Assembly (NCBI GenBank): GCA_013076295.1
Contig: RQOL01000699.1
Location: 806,001-870,000, forward strand
Source of the DNA: Sanderia malayensis
Lineage: Eukaryota > Cnidaria > Scyphozoa > Semaeostomeae > Pelagiidae
Reading direction: 5' to 3'
DNA length: 64,000 nt
Part shown: positions 1-12,535 of the stretch, one piece after another
How the letters are laid out: each line of letters opens with the position of its first letter
How positions within the stretch are numbered: position 1 is the first letter of the stretch
Notes under the pieces: generated by a model
What the model was told of the DNA's origin: nothing
The model's input: only the letters and a program-made list of their open reading frames with translations
Databases searched by the model: none
Made by a program: the position numbers and the translations under genes

Positions 1-580
1 ATGTAAGGGAAGACATGTTGACATAAACTGGCTTAGTCTGGTTCTATCTAACACGAGGCACAATTTTCTGTTCTCGAAACTTCGACAGGTAATTATTACG
101 AATTTGATTAATTCTTATTCCATATTTTTAATAAGAAACATAGCCTTATCTACTTCCATCTGTCTATTAGTGTAAACACGACTCCGTGGTCCGGCCCGTG
201 CAATTTTATTGAACCCAGATTGCAAGTTATCGAGGCGAACAATTTCAGGCTTTCCACTTTTGGTCGCTGTTCAAAATAAACTGCAAGCTTATGGAGTTGA
301 GACTGAAGAAACCACAACATACGAAAGCAAAACAAATTCTAAAAGACACCAAAATCACAGAATTTGCGTCTGGCAATCAAGGTAAGTCCTTATACTATAG
401 TTATTCGATTCTTTTCAAAATATTTGGGTGCTCTTGTGTCAAAAGTCAAAACGTCTGTAGCTAAAACATCGCAGTGACAAAATACAGTCGAACCAAGATA
501 CATCGAATGCGTAAGGAGGGAAAGGAGTAATTTCTTCCATTATGGAGGGAGGAGGGCCAAGCGTAGGATATACTTATTTC
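1..580. other. Non-coding DNA at the left edge
   Basis: I see no gene here. The stretch should be in or beyond the last intron of P450 copy A, whose heme-binding final exon was searched for on the minus strand and not found. The sequence is AT-rich and has no clear repeat until the small element at 581. Confidence 0.5.
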
Positions 581-744
581 CAGGGGCGTCGTGAGACCTG
601 AATTTTAGGGTGGGCCAAACACGAAAAAGTTCCGAAAAGTGGGTCAAACGCTGAAAAATTTCCGAAAAAGTGGAAAAATCGATTTTGCTTTCACAGGGTG
701 GGCCATGGCCCCCTTGCCCCCCCCCCCCGGCCACGACGCCCCTG
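581..744. mobile_element. hAT-type MITE
   Basis: A 164-bp element begins CAGGGGCGTCGTG and ends with the reverse complement CACGACGCCCCTG. It is flanked by an 8-bp near-duplication, CTTATTTC at 573-580 and CTTATTGC at 745-752. The termini and 8-bp target size fit non-autonomous hAT elements. The inside is G/C-run rich and has no coding capacity. Confidence 0.75.
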
Positions 745-947
745 CTTATTGCAAATCAAAGTCAAGAGGGACAGAAAAATGACAACTTTACCAATTTTTC
801 GGTATGGTGAATGCTTGAAATCTCAGGATTTTCTGGCAACGGCACGTCATGGTGGGGTATATATTTAGTTGCATTATTTGACAGCTATAGGTGTGTTAGT
901 TGAATTCTTTTTTTGGCTCTTACTCAACCTTGCATCGGGTAACTCAC

Positions 948-3900
948 CTTGGTTTGTAGCAAATCTGTCTGGATTGTATTCATTGGCATTTTTCCACACC
1001 TTTTCATTCCGATTCAGAGCTCCAATCAAAACAATGAGAATAGTGTCGGCCGGAATTGTATATGGTCCGAATTTGTCTTCTTTCAATGACCTTCTGGCAG
1101 TGAAAATCGCAACTGGATACAATCGCATTGCCTCCTTGATGCAATCATCAAGGAACTTCAATTTGTCCAGATCTTCAAACGATACGTGCGACTTGTCACC
1201 GAGGACCTCTTTGATCTCTTTTCGGGCCCGGTCCTGGAAGTGAGGATTCTTAGCCAGAAGGAATATTGTCCACGTCAGAGAGAGGCTCGTAGTTTCGTGT
1301 CCAGCCAACAGAAATGTGAATATTTGGTGGAATACTCCTTTGTTTGATATTTCTTCACCTGCAGCCTCGTATAGGTTGAGAATTTTTTGCAGCAGATCTC
1401 TTTTCGGTGAGGTCTGATCAGATGAGGTTTTCATTTCGTCTCGTCTTGTGGCAATGATCTGCGAGTAGAAAGAGGCTACTAAGATCTGTAAGCTCAAAAA
1501 ATGTCTCGGAGGCGACTAACAAACTAACAAAGAGAAAACTAACAAAGTCGTGGCTAAACAGACTCATTCCTTGTCAGCATTTAACATAGCCGTCTTTGTT
1601 ATTTTATTGAAGGGTGCTCCCTCCCAGTGGCGTATAAAAAGGGGGGGGGATAAAAAAAGGACGAAGATGATTTTGATGAGTCGAATAACGCTCAATTTTC
1701 CCTGATATTGATATTCTTAATGCACGCTTCAAGTTGATTGTGTTATCCTCCTGGTTATTCGACATTGATGTTTATTAATGTTTTGATGTTTGTTTTGATT
1801 GATGTTTAACTCGTTTCACAAAGTCTTCGAGACACGACTTACTCGTTCAATTAAGCCATAGAGAATCGTTTCTGCCTTCTTTACGCGGTCTCTTTCTTTC
1901 GATGGGAATAGCTTCAGAAAAGGCAGAAACGTCTCCAACGTTCTTTGGCGCACGTTCAATTGGCCGGTCAAAATCGTGTTCGTCGCCTTGCTCTCCTCGC
2001 TATTCTCTCCCATGATGCAATTGAATGCGTACCCAAAGCCACACAGACCAATCACGTCCAATGTGAGATGTATGAATTTCGTCATCATCTCTGACTCCAC
2101 TGATTTGCCACCACTTTCATTGATCTTTGTGTCCCAAAACTAGAAGACAAGACATTGGAAACTTTCGCTCCTGTTAACTATTTAACGTAAAAAGTAGCTA
2201 TCAAATCTTTAGACCCAAGTCCTTGCTGGGAAGAAAGTGGCGTTTATTAAAGGATTTAGAAAGTCTAACAAACCTTTACGAGTTCGTTTCCCTTTTCACT
2301 GAAAACTGAAATAAATCCTTTGACACTTTCCAATGAAAAAGCCGGGTTAAGATGCTTCCTTTGCTGCGCATGCTCCCTGCCATTACTTGTCAGCAATCCA
2401 TGTCCCAGAGCTGGCAGAAATTTCGTAAGGGTATCATTTCTGTAATAATTCGAGCTGTTTGTGACAAGAATGCGCTTAGCAAATGCTGGATCAGAAATGT
2501 TGATGCGGGTACCAACTGAAATACAATATACGCAAACAGTGTTAATCGTGTGGACATAAGCCTGCACTATCAGTTTCAACTGAGATGAAGTCCGGAATAT
2601 TGATGTAGTCATCCAATGTGAGCACACGTCGGATTATTTTTATCTTGAACATGCACAAACGAACGCTGCTTCCGATGCAATGCACGTTTTTTATTTTATA
2701 AGACAGAACTTTATAAGAAAGTCATGCTCAATTCTTCAAACGTTAAGAAAGTTCAGGGCTGGATCTTTGAAACCTGAGAAAGTTGAAAAATTTAGATATT
2801 CAAAATTTCAAAAGAAATTGCCGTGCAAGAGTGAAATTGCCGTTTAACATTCGTAGTTATTGTCATGTGTCACATCATGGTTATGTATATATTTCGAGAT
2901 GATTTGTTGTCTTGCTTCTACGTTCTTCACAGATGATATGACGTTCAGTACCGTCGAGAGCGGGGGGTAGCCGGGGTAAATTCCCGGGGCACGGGCCTTA
3001 AGAAGCACCCGCAAAAAGTTTTGTTAACGCAAAGCAAATTTAAAACTTAGTTTATAGCCCCAGGGCTCGAGCTGGCTCTCGACGGCAGTGATGAAGTTGA
3101 GGGTTTTTGAAAAATATAGCATATTTATAGCATTTCATCTTTTCCATTTATGTTGAGAAAATTTTAAGAAAAGTTGTGCCGAGATGCGGAAAAGAGCGAG
3201 GAAAATCTGAAGGCTGGGATAAAAAATATCTTGTGCAGTAGATTTTACGTGCCAGAAACACGGAGCCAAAGAAGCGAAGCAAAGAGTGTGTTGGGTTTTG
3301 TATTATTCTAAAAAGCTAACACCGCAATTGACTAAATTAGCGCCCAGGGCGCTTATTTGAAAAGTGACATTCTAAAGGGACGCTAATTCGGCAGGGGCGC
3401 TTGTTAAATTTTGCTCACACCATGTCAGGGAGAAAATTTATTTCCAGTTTGTTCCAGTTCGGATGGGACCCTTGTTGTTGGTCATGTATTCCTATTGAAC
3501 TTGTAAAAGATTGGCTTTATCCCGGGGGCGCTTATTCGGCAGGGCGGTTATTTACCAGGAGGCCCTAATTCCGTCATTTACCGTAATGACAAAGCAAAAG
3601 TTGCTTGAGATGTTTCCAGAAAGGATCAGGATGACGGTGCAGAATTAAAAATAGGCTGATGTAATTTGAGTAGCGAAAGATGATGAAATACAGGAGGTGA
3701 CAAAGAAAAGGGCAAACAGAAATTTGTTGCAATTTCACTTCAAATAAAACTTACCAAAAACAATATAGTCTTTGAAAATGGGTCCATATTTTTTCGCTCT
3801 TTCCAGTAACATTTGATGTACATCATTGCTCTGTGAGTAATCGAGAGTATTACCCAATATTGGTAGGCCTGTTGGTCCAGGTAATTTTCGCAGAGGGTTG

Positions 3901-3992
3901 AGCCACCATTGTACGACACGTGAAATGAAAAACACGCACACGATTGCAATATACAGCTCCCATCTGCACAACAAATCAGTTATAGCCGTCAT
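948..3992 (-). CDS. Cytochrome P450, tandem copy A (exons 1-4; gene runs off the left edge)
   Basis: Microsomal-type P450 monooxygenase: an ER-anchored heme enzyme that oxidises lipophilic substrates using electrons from P450 reductase. Exons, in transcription order, are 3992-3755, 2515-2274, 2139-1843 and 1458-948, all bounded by GT/AG, with the same lengths as in copies B and C. Exon 1 gives an N-terminal membrane anchor and the proline hinge LPGPTGLPILGN. Exon 2 has the C-helix stretch REHAQQRKHLNPAF. Exon 4 has the I-helix motif AGHETTS, the K-helix ExxR (EAMR) and PDRF. The ATG at 3992 is chosen because a stop lies upstream in frame and no earlier ATG is seen. The heme-binding exon 5 is not visible, so completeness is unknown. 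Exon 4 is more diverged after the ExxR motif than in B and C. The family assignment is firm; the CYP subfamily is not determined. Confidence 0.85.
2951..3085. mobile_element. Short palindromic MITE
   Basis: A 135-bp element in intron 1 of P450 copy A, with 11-bp inverted ends CCGTCGAGAGC / GCTCTCGACGG. Flanks CAGTA and CAGTG suggest a 4-5 bp target duplication. No coding capacity. Confidence 0.55.
3321..3585. mobile_element. MITE of the CCGTAAATGACG-ended family
   Basis: A GC-box-rich element in intron 1 of P450 copy A. Its ends are imperfect inverted repeats related to TACCGTAAATGACGAAATTAG, and the inside repeats gcgcttatt and gctaattc boxes. A related copy begins at 20333 within the intron of copy B. 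Confidence 0.5.
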
Positions 3993-4074
3993 TGCAACTT
4001 TTGGTACTTGTGTTGTGGTCGAAACTACAGTCGTTATAATGTCAGCTTGCAGTTGTTGATTGTATTGCGTCTTT

Positions 4075-4356
4075 TAATGTTAATAAATCAGCAAATCTGC
4101 TGAATGAAGCTCCAATCTCGAATGAACAAATAATTTAAAAAAGTTAAGCTGTTTATTTTGTACAATACTCTGATACAATACACGAGCTGGGTCAAAGGGC
4201 TTCCAGGTTGGTTTCGTCATTTCCGGCTTCTGAATTTTCCAACTCGGCTGGTGGCAGAGACACAGTGATTTATGTGTGGAGTCAAAGACTGGACAAATTG
4301 CCAGACACGGTTTGCGAAAGGGAGTTGTGAATGCCATATTGTTGGGGATATGAATC
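4075..4356. other. Duplicated 5' flank of P450 copy A
   Basis: This segment upstream of exon 1 is closely repeated upstream of copy B (about 24215-24460), including the run around cgagctgggtcaaagggctt. Copy C loses the similarity beyond about 31340. It therefore belongs to the unit shared by A and B and may carry the 5' UTR or promoter. No confident core promoter motif was identified. Confidence 0.5.
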
Positions 4357-4364
4357 TTGGCCGG

Positions 4365-7300
4365 CAGTGGCGTCGCCACGGGGTGGTCTCAGAGGTTGAT
4401 TTTCTAATTTCTCGAAATCCGTTGAAAAAACTTTGGGGGGGGGGGTTCATTCACTCAGAACATCTCGGTGTGAAGCTTTGGTTGCTGAGAAGGAGAATTG
4501 ATGTGACACTGATCCATGATGTGACTTTGTTTGCAATTTAAAAGAATCTCTCATGGCAAATTTCTCCATGAACAATGATCTTCCTGAAAATAACACCTTG
4601 TTTGACGTAGCCTTTGTATTTATAAAGCAACACATATCATGCTTCAACCATGCACTGACTTCCTGAGAGTTCATTGCTAGATATTTTGAGAAGTTTCTCG
4701 TCCTAAAATACTTAATCTGGTTCTAGTGAAGAAAATTATTTGTGAACGTCTACTGATCACATCGCTATTGGTACAAAAATTAAGATTTTTTGAAGAATAA
4801 AAGTGAATTAAAACCGTCGTGTTAGCTATGGATGTGCGCGATCCTTCAGCTGAAATTGTGAATGAATCATCTAGGGCATTTGTTGTCAATGCCGGCCCTA
4901 TAAGGCCAATCGTGGAATATCCAAGATCAGTCATTGGAAAACGTGAATACAAGTTTCAGTCCCGTTGGTATGACGAATTCTCCTGGCTCGAATATTCTGT
5001 TACAAAGGACGCAGCTTTTTGCTTTTATTGCAGATGCTTTGGAACACTTGGTAAGATGAAACTCATGATTTATTTCTTGTTATCATTATCATTTTTCTCT
5101 GTTTTATTCTTATTTTGGTGTCATGTAGTAGAGGTCAAATAGAGGAATAATTGTGACATTTAAAGTGCATAATTGGTACATTGACATACAAAGTTTTATT
5201 GTAATCAGTTTTATAGTAATCAGGCAAACAACATGTAGAAAAAGGATTTCAGGAAGTATGTACCTAAAGTTTTACTTTGGTTGCACAGTTTTGATGGAGA
5301 ACGGATTTGCTAACATTTTATCCTTGGCATCTTAAAGTTGAAAATTCTTGGGAATCTAAATTCTAATATGCAGTTCTATTTTGTATTACAGTTGGCAGCT
5401 CAGAGCAAACATTTACGAGAGAAGGATTTAAGCAATGGAAGAATGCCACTGGAGCCAATGGGAAACTTGCAAAGCATTCAAGCTCAAGGATGCATCTCCT
5501 CTCAATGGAACGCATGCGGAATTTTAAGAGCAGCAATGATCCAATTGATGTTCAACTGGTTGGCGCAGCTCAGGCCGCAATTTCTAGAAAAGAAAAAGAG
5601 AGAGAAGAAAATAGAGAAATCGTTCGCGTGATATTTGATGTCATCCGACACTTAGCAAAGCAAAACAATGCTTTCAGAGGACACGACGAATCAGACACTG
5701 CAGAAAATCGCGGTAACTTTCTCGAGGAGCTGAACTTTCTCGCAAAGTACCACCAGCCTCTTCAAAAATGGATACAGCAGCATCCCCAAAATGTGTCCTA
5801 CTTTTCTCCAAATACCCAAAATGAAATGATAAGCGTTTTGAGTCAAGTAGTTACAGAGAGAATTAAAGGTGAAGTCGCATACTCAAAGCACTTTTCGATT
5901 GAGTGCGATGAAGTTACATCTCATAAACGAGCATTCATGTCAGTCATTGTAAGATATGTCTATGATTTCAGCATCTGGGAACGTTGCATCAAGTTGGAAC
6001 GGGTTGATAGCATCAAAGGAAAAAATCTTGCAGAAATCATCATAGCCATACTAGAAGATATGAAATTCCCTATTGCAAATTTAGTGGGGAAGGGATTCGA
6101 CGGTGCGAGTAACATGTCTGGAAAAGATGAGGGTGTCCAACAACATTTGACAGCTGCCGGTGCAACCAAATCAATCTACTTTCACTGTTTCGCCCACAGG
6201 CTCAATCTTATTTTGGAGAAAGGTGTGAGTACAGCTCCAGCAGTTCAAGATGTATTCGATACCATAGGCTCCATATACCGCTATCTGGAAGGTTCTCCAA
6301 AGAGGCATGCGTTGTACGAAAGAAAACTGCGAGAAAAGGGAATAACAAAAGGGAAGATAGCCCTGCATTCACTTTCAGACACCAGATGGGCAGCTAAAAG
6401 TGATAACCTTGATACAGTAGTCAACACAATGCCAGCCATAATAGAGATGCTGAAAGAGATGTCAATTGAAGGTGAATCCGCAGTTGAGGGTTTGCTTGTG
6501 AGGATGCAGAAATTCAAGTTCATTTTAGCATGTTTTGTCTTAAAGAAGTGCTTCGCTTTATGTAAATCTGTATCAGAATATTTACAGTTTAAAGAGATGG
6601 ATCTTGTATCAGCTGTCTCTGGCATCCAGTCCTTGAAGCGAGCTCTACAAGATCTCAGAAACGATGCAAAAATGGAGGAATTTGTTCAAGAAGCGGACAA
6701 TTACTGCCAAGTGTCGCACCTGAAAGTGACGAATTTCGAAGAAGAAGGAATTTCAAAGAGGAAACGAACGATCCCAGCTCATTTTCGCGATGGCTCTGAA
6801 ATCTTGTATGGCGAAAGCAGCGCTGTGCAAGAAGATCAAGCAGATCCATCTGTGTACCAAAAGAATCGGTTCAGGAGAGATCTGTATTTTCCCTTCCTGG
6901 ATCGACTCATCAGTGAGCTTGACAGAAGATTTTCTTCTCAGGCTTGCGAAATTTTGCTTCAAGCAAGCACATTCCACCCTACAAAGCTGATGGAAGACAA
7001 CGTGGGGAAAGTCAAGCAGATTGCAGCTTTTTACGGCGTGGATAGTGAACGCGTTTGCAGTCAGTTTACGCTATTCTCAAAATCAACCGAAGTTGCACTC
7101 TGGAAAAAGGAATATGGCGATTATTTGAAGGAGAAGGAAAGAGCAGAGAAGGATAAATCAATCCAAATGCCACAGACATGGTTGTGCCTTCCAACATTGC
7201 TGAAAATATTTGCCAAAAATGGATTAAGCAATCTCTTCCCGGATTTATTCGAAGTTGTTAAGATCATTGCTACATTGCCGGCAACAGTAGCATCTTGCGA

Positions 7301-7775
7301 AAGGGCACACAGTAAAGTGAAGATAATAAATACATACCTGCGTGCTTCAATGTCAGACCAACGCTTGGAGCATCTGATTAAGATTAGCATCGAAAGAGAT
7401 ATCGCCGAGAACATTGAACTGGACAGCCTTTTAGAGCTATTTAAAACCAGTGGGAATAGAAAACTTGCTTTGTAAATGGAAGTGAATTATGAATCTTGTT
7501 TGGTAACTGATTTCGATTTCAATTCATATCTTTTCCTTCCTCTTAGATAGTTACATGGGTTATATGGTGTTGTACTTCACTGTTCGATTTTCGTTCTTTC
7601 AAATGCTCACTGTTACGAAAAATGCTGCTTGACAAAACTACTTTTCAAAAATGCTAAAAAGGGCGCTTCCCACGTTTTCCGAGAGTCTGAAGGGCGTCAT
7701 TGCGAAAAGTTATTACAGGCCCCAAGCCCCCTCGTTTTTGTCCACCCCGGTTTTTTCGGGCTGGCGACGCGCCTG
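4365..7775 (+). mobile_element. Complete autonomous-looking hAT transposon with 8-bp TSD
   Basis: A 3411-bp element with inverted ends sharing GGCGTCGCCA after CAG (left CAGTGGCGTCGCCA, right read inward CAGGCGCGTCGCCA). Identical 8-bp target duplications TTGGCCGG lie at 4357-4364 and 7776-7783. It encodes a two-exon, uninterrupted hAT transposase. It sits in the 5' flank of P450 copy A. The matching flank of copy B has no insertion, so it probably arrived after the A/B duplication. Confidence 0.9.
4828..7475 (+). CDS. hAT-family transposase (zf-TTF / DUF4371 / hAT dimerisation, ZMYM-like)
   Basis: Catalyses excision and reinsertion of the surrounding hAT element in the nucleus. Two exons join in frame, 4828-5050 (donor GTAAG) and 5392-7475 (acceptor TTACAG), giving 768 aa with no internal stop. 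The N-terminus, around residues 45-120, is a TTF-type zinc finger: YKFQSRWYDEFSWLEY, then FCFYCRCF, then a KQWKNA block spanning the splice junction. The middle has the DUF4371-type region (FSIECDEVTSHKRAF, GKGFDGASNMSG, YFHCFAHRLNLIL). The C-terminus has the hAT dimerisation motif (LPATVASCERAHSKVK). The length fits the family. The ATG at 4828 is the first in frame before the zinc finger. The open frame and intact ends suggest recent activity. A domesticated host gene is less likely because the ends and target duplication are intact. Confidence 0.9.
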
Positions 7776-7783
7776 TTGGCCGG

Positions 7784-8974
7784 TATTGTTCTAAACAATG
7801 AAAAATCGAGTAAGTCTGAGCCAATCAAAACTTACATCATTGGAGCATGCGTAGAATGTAGTGCAAATGTTTCACTCCGAGTTCTTAGGCCAAGGTTGTG
7901 TTTTTGTTGCACTGAAAGGATTTCGGATTTCTTCAGGGTTTAGTGTTCCATTGGACCGGTTGGATAGCTTTCTAATTGGTCAGTTAGATGGGGAGCGTTG
8001 GTCTAGATAGCGAGGAAACGGTTTGACAGCACAAATTCGCTGTAGAAGGTCTGTGAGTAATACTCGTCTATTCTTGTTTGACCGACAATCCCTTAGCTTA
8101 AATTCAGATTAATATAATTTAGCAACAATTAATTAAGGTTTAAAATTTAGTGAATTAAAAGACATTATATCATAATAATATATTATATCATAGCTAGCAT
8201 ATATTATCATAACAGAGCGATCAAGATAAATTACTCAATAATTTAGATACGTGTTTCATCAACAATTTAGTAAGAGTAAAGAATTGTTTTACTCTTGTTT
8301 AAATTTAAATAAAAATTTAAAAAGAAAAAAAGATAAAAATTTAATAAAAGTACCTAAAAGTACAATCATAAAAGTACCCTTTCTTACCATGCTGATAATA
8401 GTGAAGCAGTGTCAAACCTTCTCACATTTGAAGAGTGGGTGTCTTTACAAAATATAGTTGGGTGAAATCACATGGACTTGTCAAATGTAAATAAATGGTA
8501 AATACTGTTGTACATAAATGTTTCTTAAGAATCTGTTTTGTTGACTTGGTGGTTCAGTTTGTAAATAAATGTTTGTTCACATTCTGTTTTGTTGACCTGG
8601 TGGTTTTGTTTGGTTCAGTTTGTAAATAGACCTCTTCATGGACTGTGACCTTGACGTGGTGAAGATGCTTGTGTAACTCTTCAACCCATTAGAGCTTTAC
8701 TAGCTGGAGCACTACCTGCTCCTTTGTAGGGCTACCCTTGCTAGGCAGATCAATGGTTAGAGTTCCGACAAAATCAGTCTGCTTTACAAATTTTTAATTA
8801 ACAAAATATTTGTAAGAAATTCAACTCTCACCAATAAAAAGTTGAGAAACCTCTGTACTTGGTCAAATTCATTTCTGAGGAGCATATTCTTTATAGTGGA
8901 TGAGAGCTCTTGCAAATCGTAATTTCATTTTCACTTTGTCACTTGATGCATATTATTATTCACATGCATACATA
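7784..8974. other. Intergenic DNA between the hAT and foldback elements
   Basis: No gene is supported. Around 8100-8450 it is very AT-rich. At 8635-8780 a moderately GC-rich block looks like an old interspersed-repeat fragment, but I cannot assign it. Confidence 0.4.
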
Positions 8975-9099
8975 AATGCAACTATGAACTACTTTTTGGC
9001 CGGAGATTCAGCCGTGGATTGGCCTAAGGAAACTACTATTTGGCCGTGGATTCGAAGTGATGTTATTTGTAATTGTTATTGTGGGCTAACTACTCGGAA

Positions 9100-10320
9100 T
9101 TTTACGATGAAAATTCATTCGCATCTGCAGCACAAGGAGTGCATCCTTGTCTGAAAATTTCGTTTCTCCAGCTCTTACCGTTTTCCAGGAAAAACTTTGT
9201 TTGTCCCAAAGTCGTGAGTGTCTGACTCTGAGGTGCTTAACCCAAATGACCCCCCGAAATCGAAATTACTTGGAATTTTGCGATGAAAATTCATTCGCAT
9301 CTGCAGCACATAGAGTACATCATTGTCTATAAGTTGCAACTCTCTAGGTCTTACCGTTTTCCAGGAAAAACTTTGTTTGTCCCAAAGTCGTGAGTGTCTG
9401 ACTCTGAGGTGCTTAACCCAAATGACCCCCCGAAATCGAAATTACTTGGAATTTTGCGATGAAAATTCATTCGCATCTGCAGCACATAGAGTACATCATT
9501 GTCTATAAGTTTCAACTCTCTACGTCTTACCGTTTTCCAGGAAAAACTTTGTTTGTCCGAAAGTCGTGAGTATGTGACTCTGAGGTGCTTAATCAAAATT
9601 ACCCCCGGAAATCGAAATTACTTGGAATTTCGCGATAAAAATTCATTCGCATCTGCAACGCAAGGAGTGCATCGTTGTCTATAAGTTTCAACTCTCTAGC
9701 TCTTACCGTTTTCCAGGGAAAACTTTGTTTGTACTAAAGTCGTGAGTGCCTGACTCTGAGGTGCGTGACCAAAATGACCCCCGGAAATCGAAATTACTTG
9801 GAATTTTGCGATAAAAATTCATTCGCATCTGCAACACAAGGAGTGCATCCTTGTCTGAAAATTTCATTTTTCTAGCTCTTACCGTTTTCCAGGGAAAACT
9901 TTGTTTGTACTAAAGTCGTGAGTGCCTGACTCTGAGGTGCGTGACCAAAATGACCCCCGGAAATCGAAATTACTTGGAATTGTGCAATGAAAATTCATTC
10001 GCATCTGTGGCACATAGAGTACATCATTGTCTATAAGTTTCAACTCTCTAGGTCTTACCGTTTTCCAGGAAAAACTTTGTTTGTCCAAAAATCATGAGTG
10101 TCTGACTCTGAGGTGCTTCACCAAAATGACCCCCGGAAATTGAAATTACTTAGAATTTTGCGATGAAAATTCATTCGCATCTGTGGCACATAGAGTACAT
10201 CATTGTCTATAAGTTTCAACTCTCTAGCTCTTACCGTTTTCCAGGGAAAATTTCGTTTGTACGAAGGTAAGACAAAAATGACCCCCGGAAATAAAAAAGT
10301 ACTGGGAATTTTGCGATGAA
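9100..10320 (+). repeat. Left 176-bp tandem array of the foldback element
   Basis: The motif ttaccgttttccag recurs seven times at about 176-bp spacing (near 9170, 9350, 9528, 9704, 9880, 10058 and 10233). Short reading frames recur in each unit only because the unit repeats. The period is not a multiple of three, so no long protein is encoded. Confidence 0.9.
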
Positions 10321-10514
10321 CAGAACATTAGTGATGAAGTATAAAGAACATATAGTAATAAAGTATAAAGGACATATATGAAGTGTAAATAACATATAGT
10401 AATAAAAAGAAAAATAACAATAGTAACATCTTTATACGATGTTTATAGAATAAAAAAATGCTTCGATTGCTTGCTCAACAGTTAAAGTCTCCAAGGCATT
10501 GAAAGTTGTCAAGA

Positions 10515-10778
10515 TTAGCTGTTAGTATAAATGACATGTTCAAATGTGTCCAAAATTGTTTTGCAAAATGTTGCGGCTTTTCTTGTGCTATTCACAACGA
10601 TTCTTATTAATTTTATTGAGGACTTCTCTTTCTTTTTCAAATAACTCTTCATTGAGGAGAACATGATATTCGCACAAACATCTGTTGGACAGCCATATAT
10701 TCCTGAGCTAATTGCTGGAAAGGACACGGAAACGAGTTCACGACTTTCAGCTTCTTTAAGGGCATTGACCACAACCAC
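10515..10778 (-). pseudogene. Captured C-terminal half of a macrodomain
   Basis: Macrodomains bind or hydrolyse ADP-ribose. The translated fragment reads VVNALKEAESRELVS, then SFPAISSGIYGCP, a helix with DVCANIM, and a final strand with IRIVVNST. These match the order of the C-terminal half of macrodomains (the FPAISTGIYGFP loop and the following helix and strand). The frame has no ATG: a stop lies just upstream, and the N-terminal half with its NAAN and glycine-rich loops is missing. It lies in the core of the foldback element, so it is probably a host gene piece carried by the transposon. It could retain an exon, but no clear splice sites were found. Confidence 0.65.
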
Positions 10779-11339
10779 GTTAGTGTAAAGGTGTTAGAAT
10801 TTTGATTACAATTGTCGTTGTCAATGTTGATATTGAAACGCTACAGTGTTGCTTGTTTGAGATCAACTATTCAACTAAAAAATTTTATCATTGTACACAA
10901 GTTATAACAATATAACATTTATTATATGACACATGAATCAAGTAAATCCAGCCCTAGTTGCTCATTGAGCGGTTGCTTTTATTTAAAAAAAGTGTAGTTC
11001 AGTGTTCATTACAGTAGCTGAATTGAGAGGCACATTGTAAAAACCTTTTGACCTTCCAGTACAGACAATCAATATGAAATTTGAGGCAGTTTCTGCATCT
11101 TCAATGCATGTCTAGTTTATGCCGGCATGTGTTGTAGTTCTTGACTCAACTCAATTAAAACCAAGAAAAGAATTCCCCTGGAAAACAAAAGTACACGTTT
11201 TTTATTTTACAGGAAACCTAGCTAAAGTTGTTGTTATCTTCCGTATTTCAAATCAGTTATTATCCGTATTTCCGTATTTCATAGCAGTTGTTATCTTCCG
11301 TATTTCAAACAAGAATAAAAAGTTGATAAGTTTCACATA

Positions 11340-12535
11340 CTCACAACTTTCGGACAAACAAAGTTTTCCCTGGAAAACGGTAAAAGGTAGAGAAATGAAA
11401 TTTTCAGACAAGGATGCACCTTTTGTGCTGCAGATGCGAATGAATTTTCATCGTAAAATTCCAAGTAATTTCGATTTCCGGGGGTCATTTTGGTCACGCA
11501 CCTCAGAGTCAGACACTCACGACTTTAGTAAAAACAAAGTTTTCCCTGGAAAACGGTAAAAGCTAGAGAAATGAAATTTTCAGACAAGGATGCACTCCTT
11601 GTGCTGCAGATGCGAATGAAATTTCATTGCAAAATTCCAAGTAATTTCGATTTCCGGGGGTCATTTTGGTCACGCACCTCAGAGTCAGACACTCACGACT
11701 TTAGTAAAAACAAAGTTTTCCCTGGAAAACGGTAAAAGCTAGAGAAATGAAATTTTCAGACAAGGATGCACTCCTTGTGCTGCAGATGCGAATGAAATTT
11801 CATTGCAAAATTCCAAGTAATTTCGATTTCCGGGGGTCATTTTGGTCACGCACCTCAGAGTCAGGCCCTCACGACTTTAGTACAAACAAAGTTTTCCCTG
11901 GAAAACGGTAAAAACTAGAGAAATGAAATTTTCAGACAAGGATGCACTCCTTGTGCTGCAGATGCGAATGAATTTTCATCGCAAAATTCCAAGTAATTTC
12001 GATTTCCGGGGGTCATTTTGGTCACGCACCTCAGAGTCAGGCCCTCACGACTTTAGTACAAACAAAGTTTTCCCTGGAAAACGGTAAGAGCTAGAGAAAT
12101 GAAATTTTCAGACAAGGATGCACTCCTTGTGCTGCAGATGCGAATGAATTTTCATCGCAAAATTCCAAGTAATTTCGATTTCCGGGGGTCATTTTGGTCA
12201 CGCACCTCAGAGTCAGGCACTCACGACTTTAGTACAAACAAAGTTTTTCCTGGAAAACGGTAAGAGCTAGAGAGTTGAAACTTATAGACAACGATGTACT
12301 CTATGTGCTGCAGATGCGAATGAATTTTCATCGCAAAATTCCAAGTAATTTCGATTTCGGGGGGTCATTTGGGTTAAGCACCTCAGAGTCAGACACTCAC
12401 GACTTTGGGACAAACAAAGTTTTTCCTGGAAAACGGTAAGAGCTAGAGAAACGAAATTTTCAGACAAGGATGCACTCCTTGTGCTGCAGATGCGAATGAA
12501 TTTTCATCGTAAAATTCCGAGTAGTTAGCCCACAA
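11340..12535 (-). repeat. Right 176-bp tandem array, inverted copy
   Basis: Seven reverse-complement units of the left array are marked by ggaaaacggtaa near 11369, 11540, 11716, 11892, 12068, 12244 and 12420. Spacing is about 176 bp. Single-strand pairing of the two arrays would give a hairpin over 1 kb long. Confidence 0.9.

Noticed and set aside
1624..1660. A hAT-like start (cagtggcgtataaaaagg) in intron 3 of P450 copy A
   Set aside because: No matching inverted end or target duplication nearby.
8635..8780. GC-richer block resembling the start of an interspersed element
   Set aside because: It gave a feeling of an old LINE-type repeat, but no domain, end or second copy in the window supports it.
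9147..9684. Repeated ~61-residue reading frames in the 176-bp array
   Set aside because: They recur only because the repeat unit does. Each ends in a stop once per unit and the same sequence is inverted on the other side.
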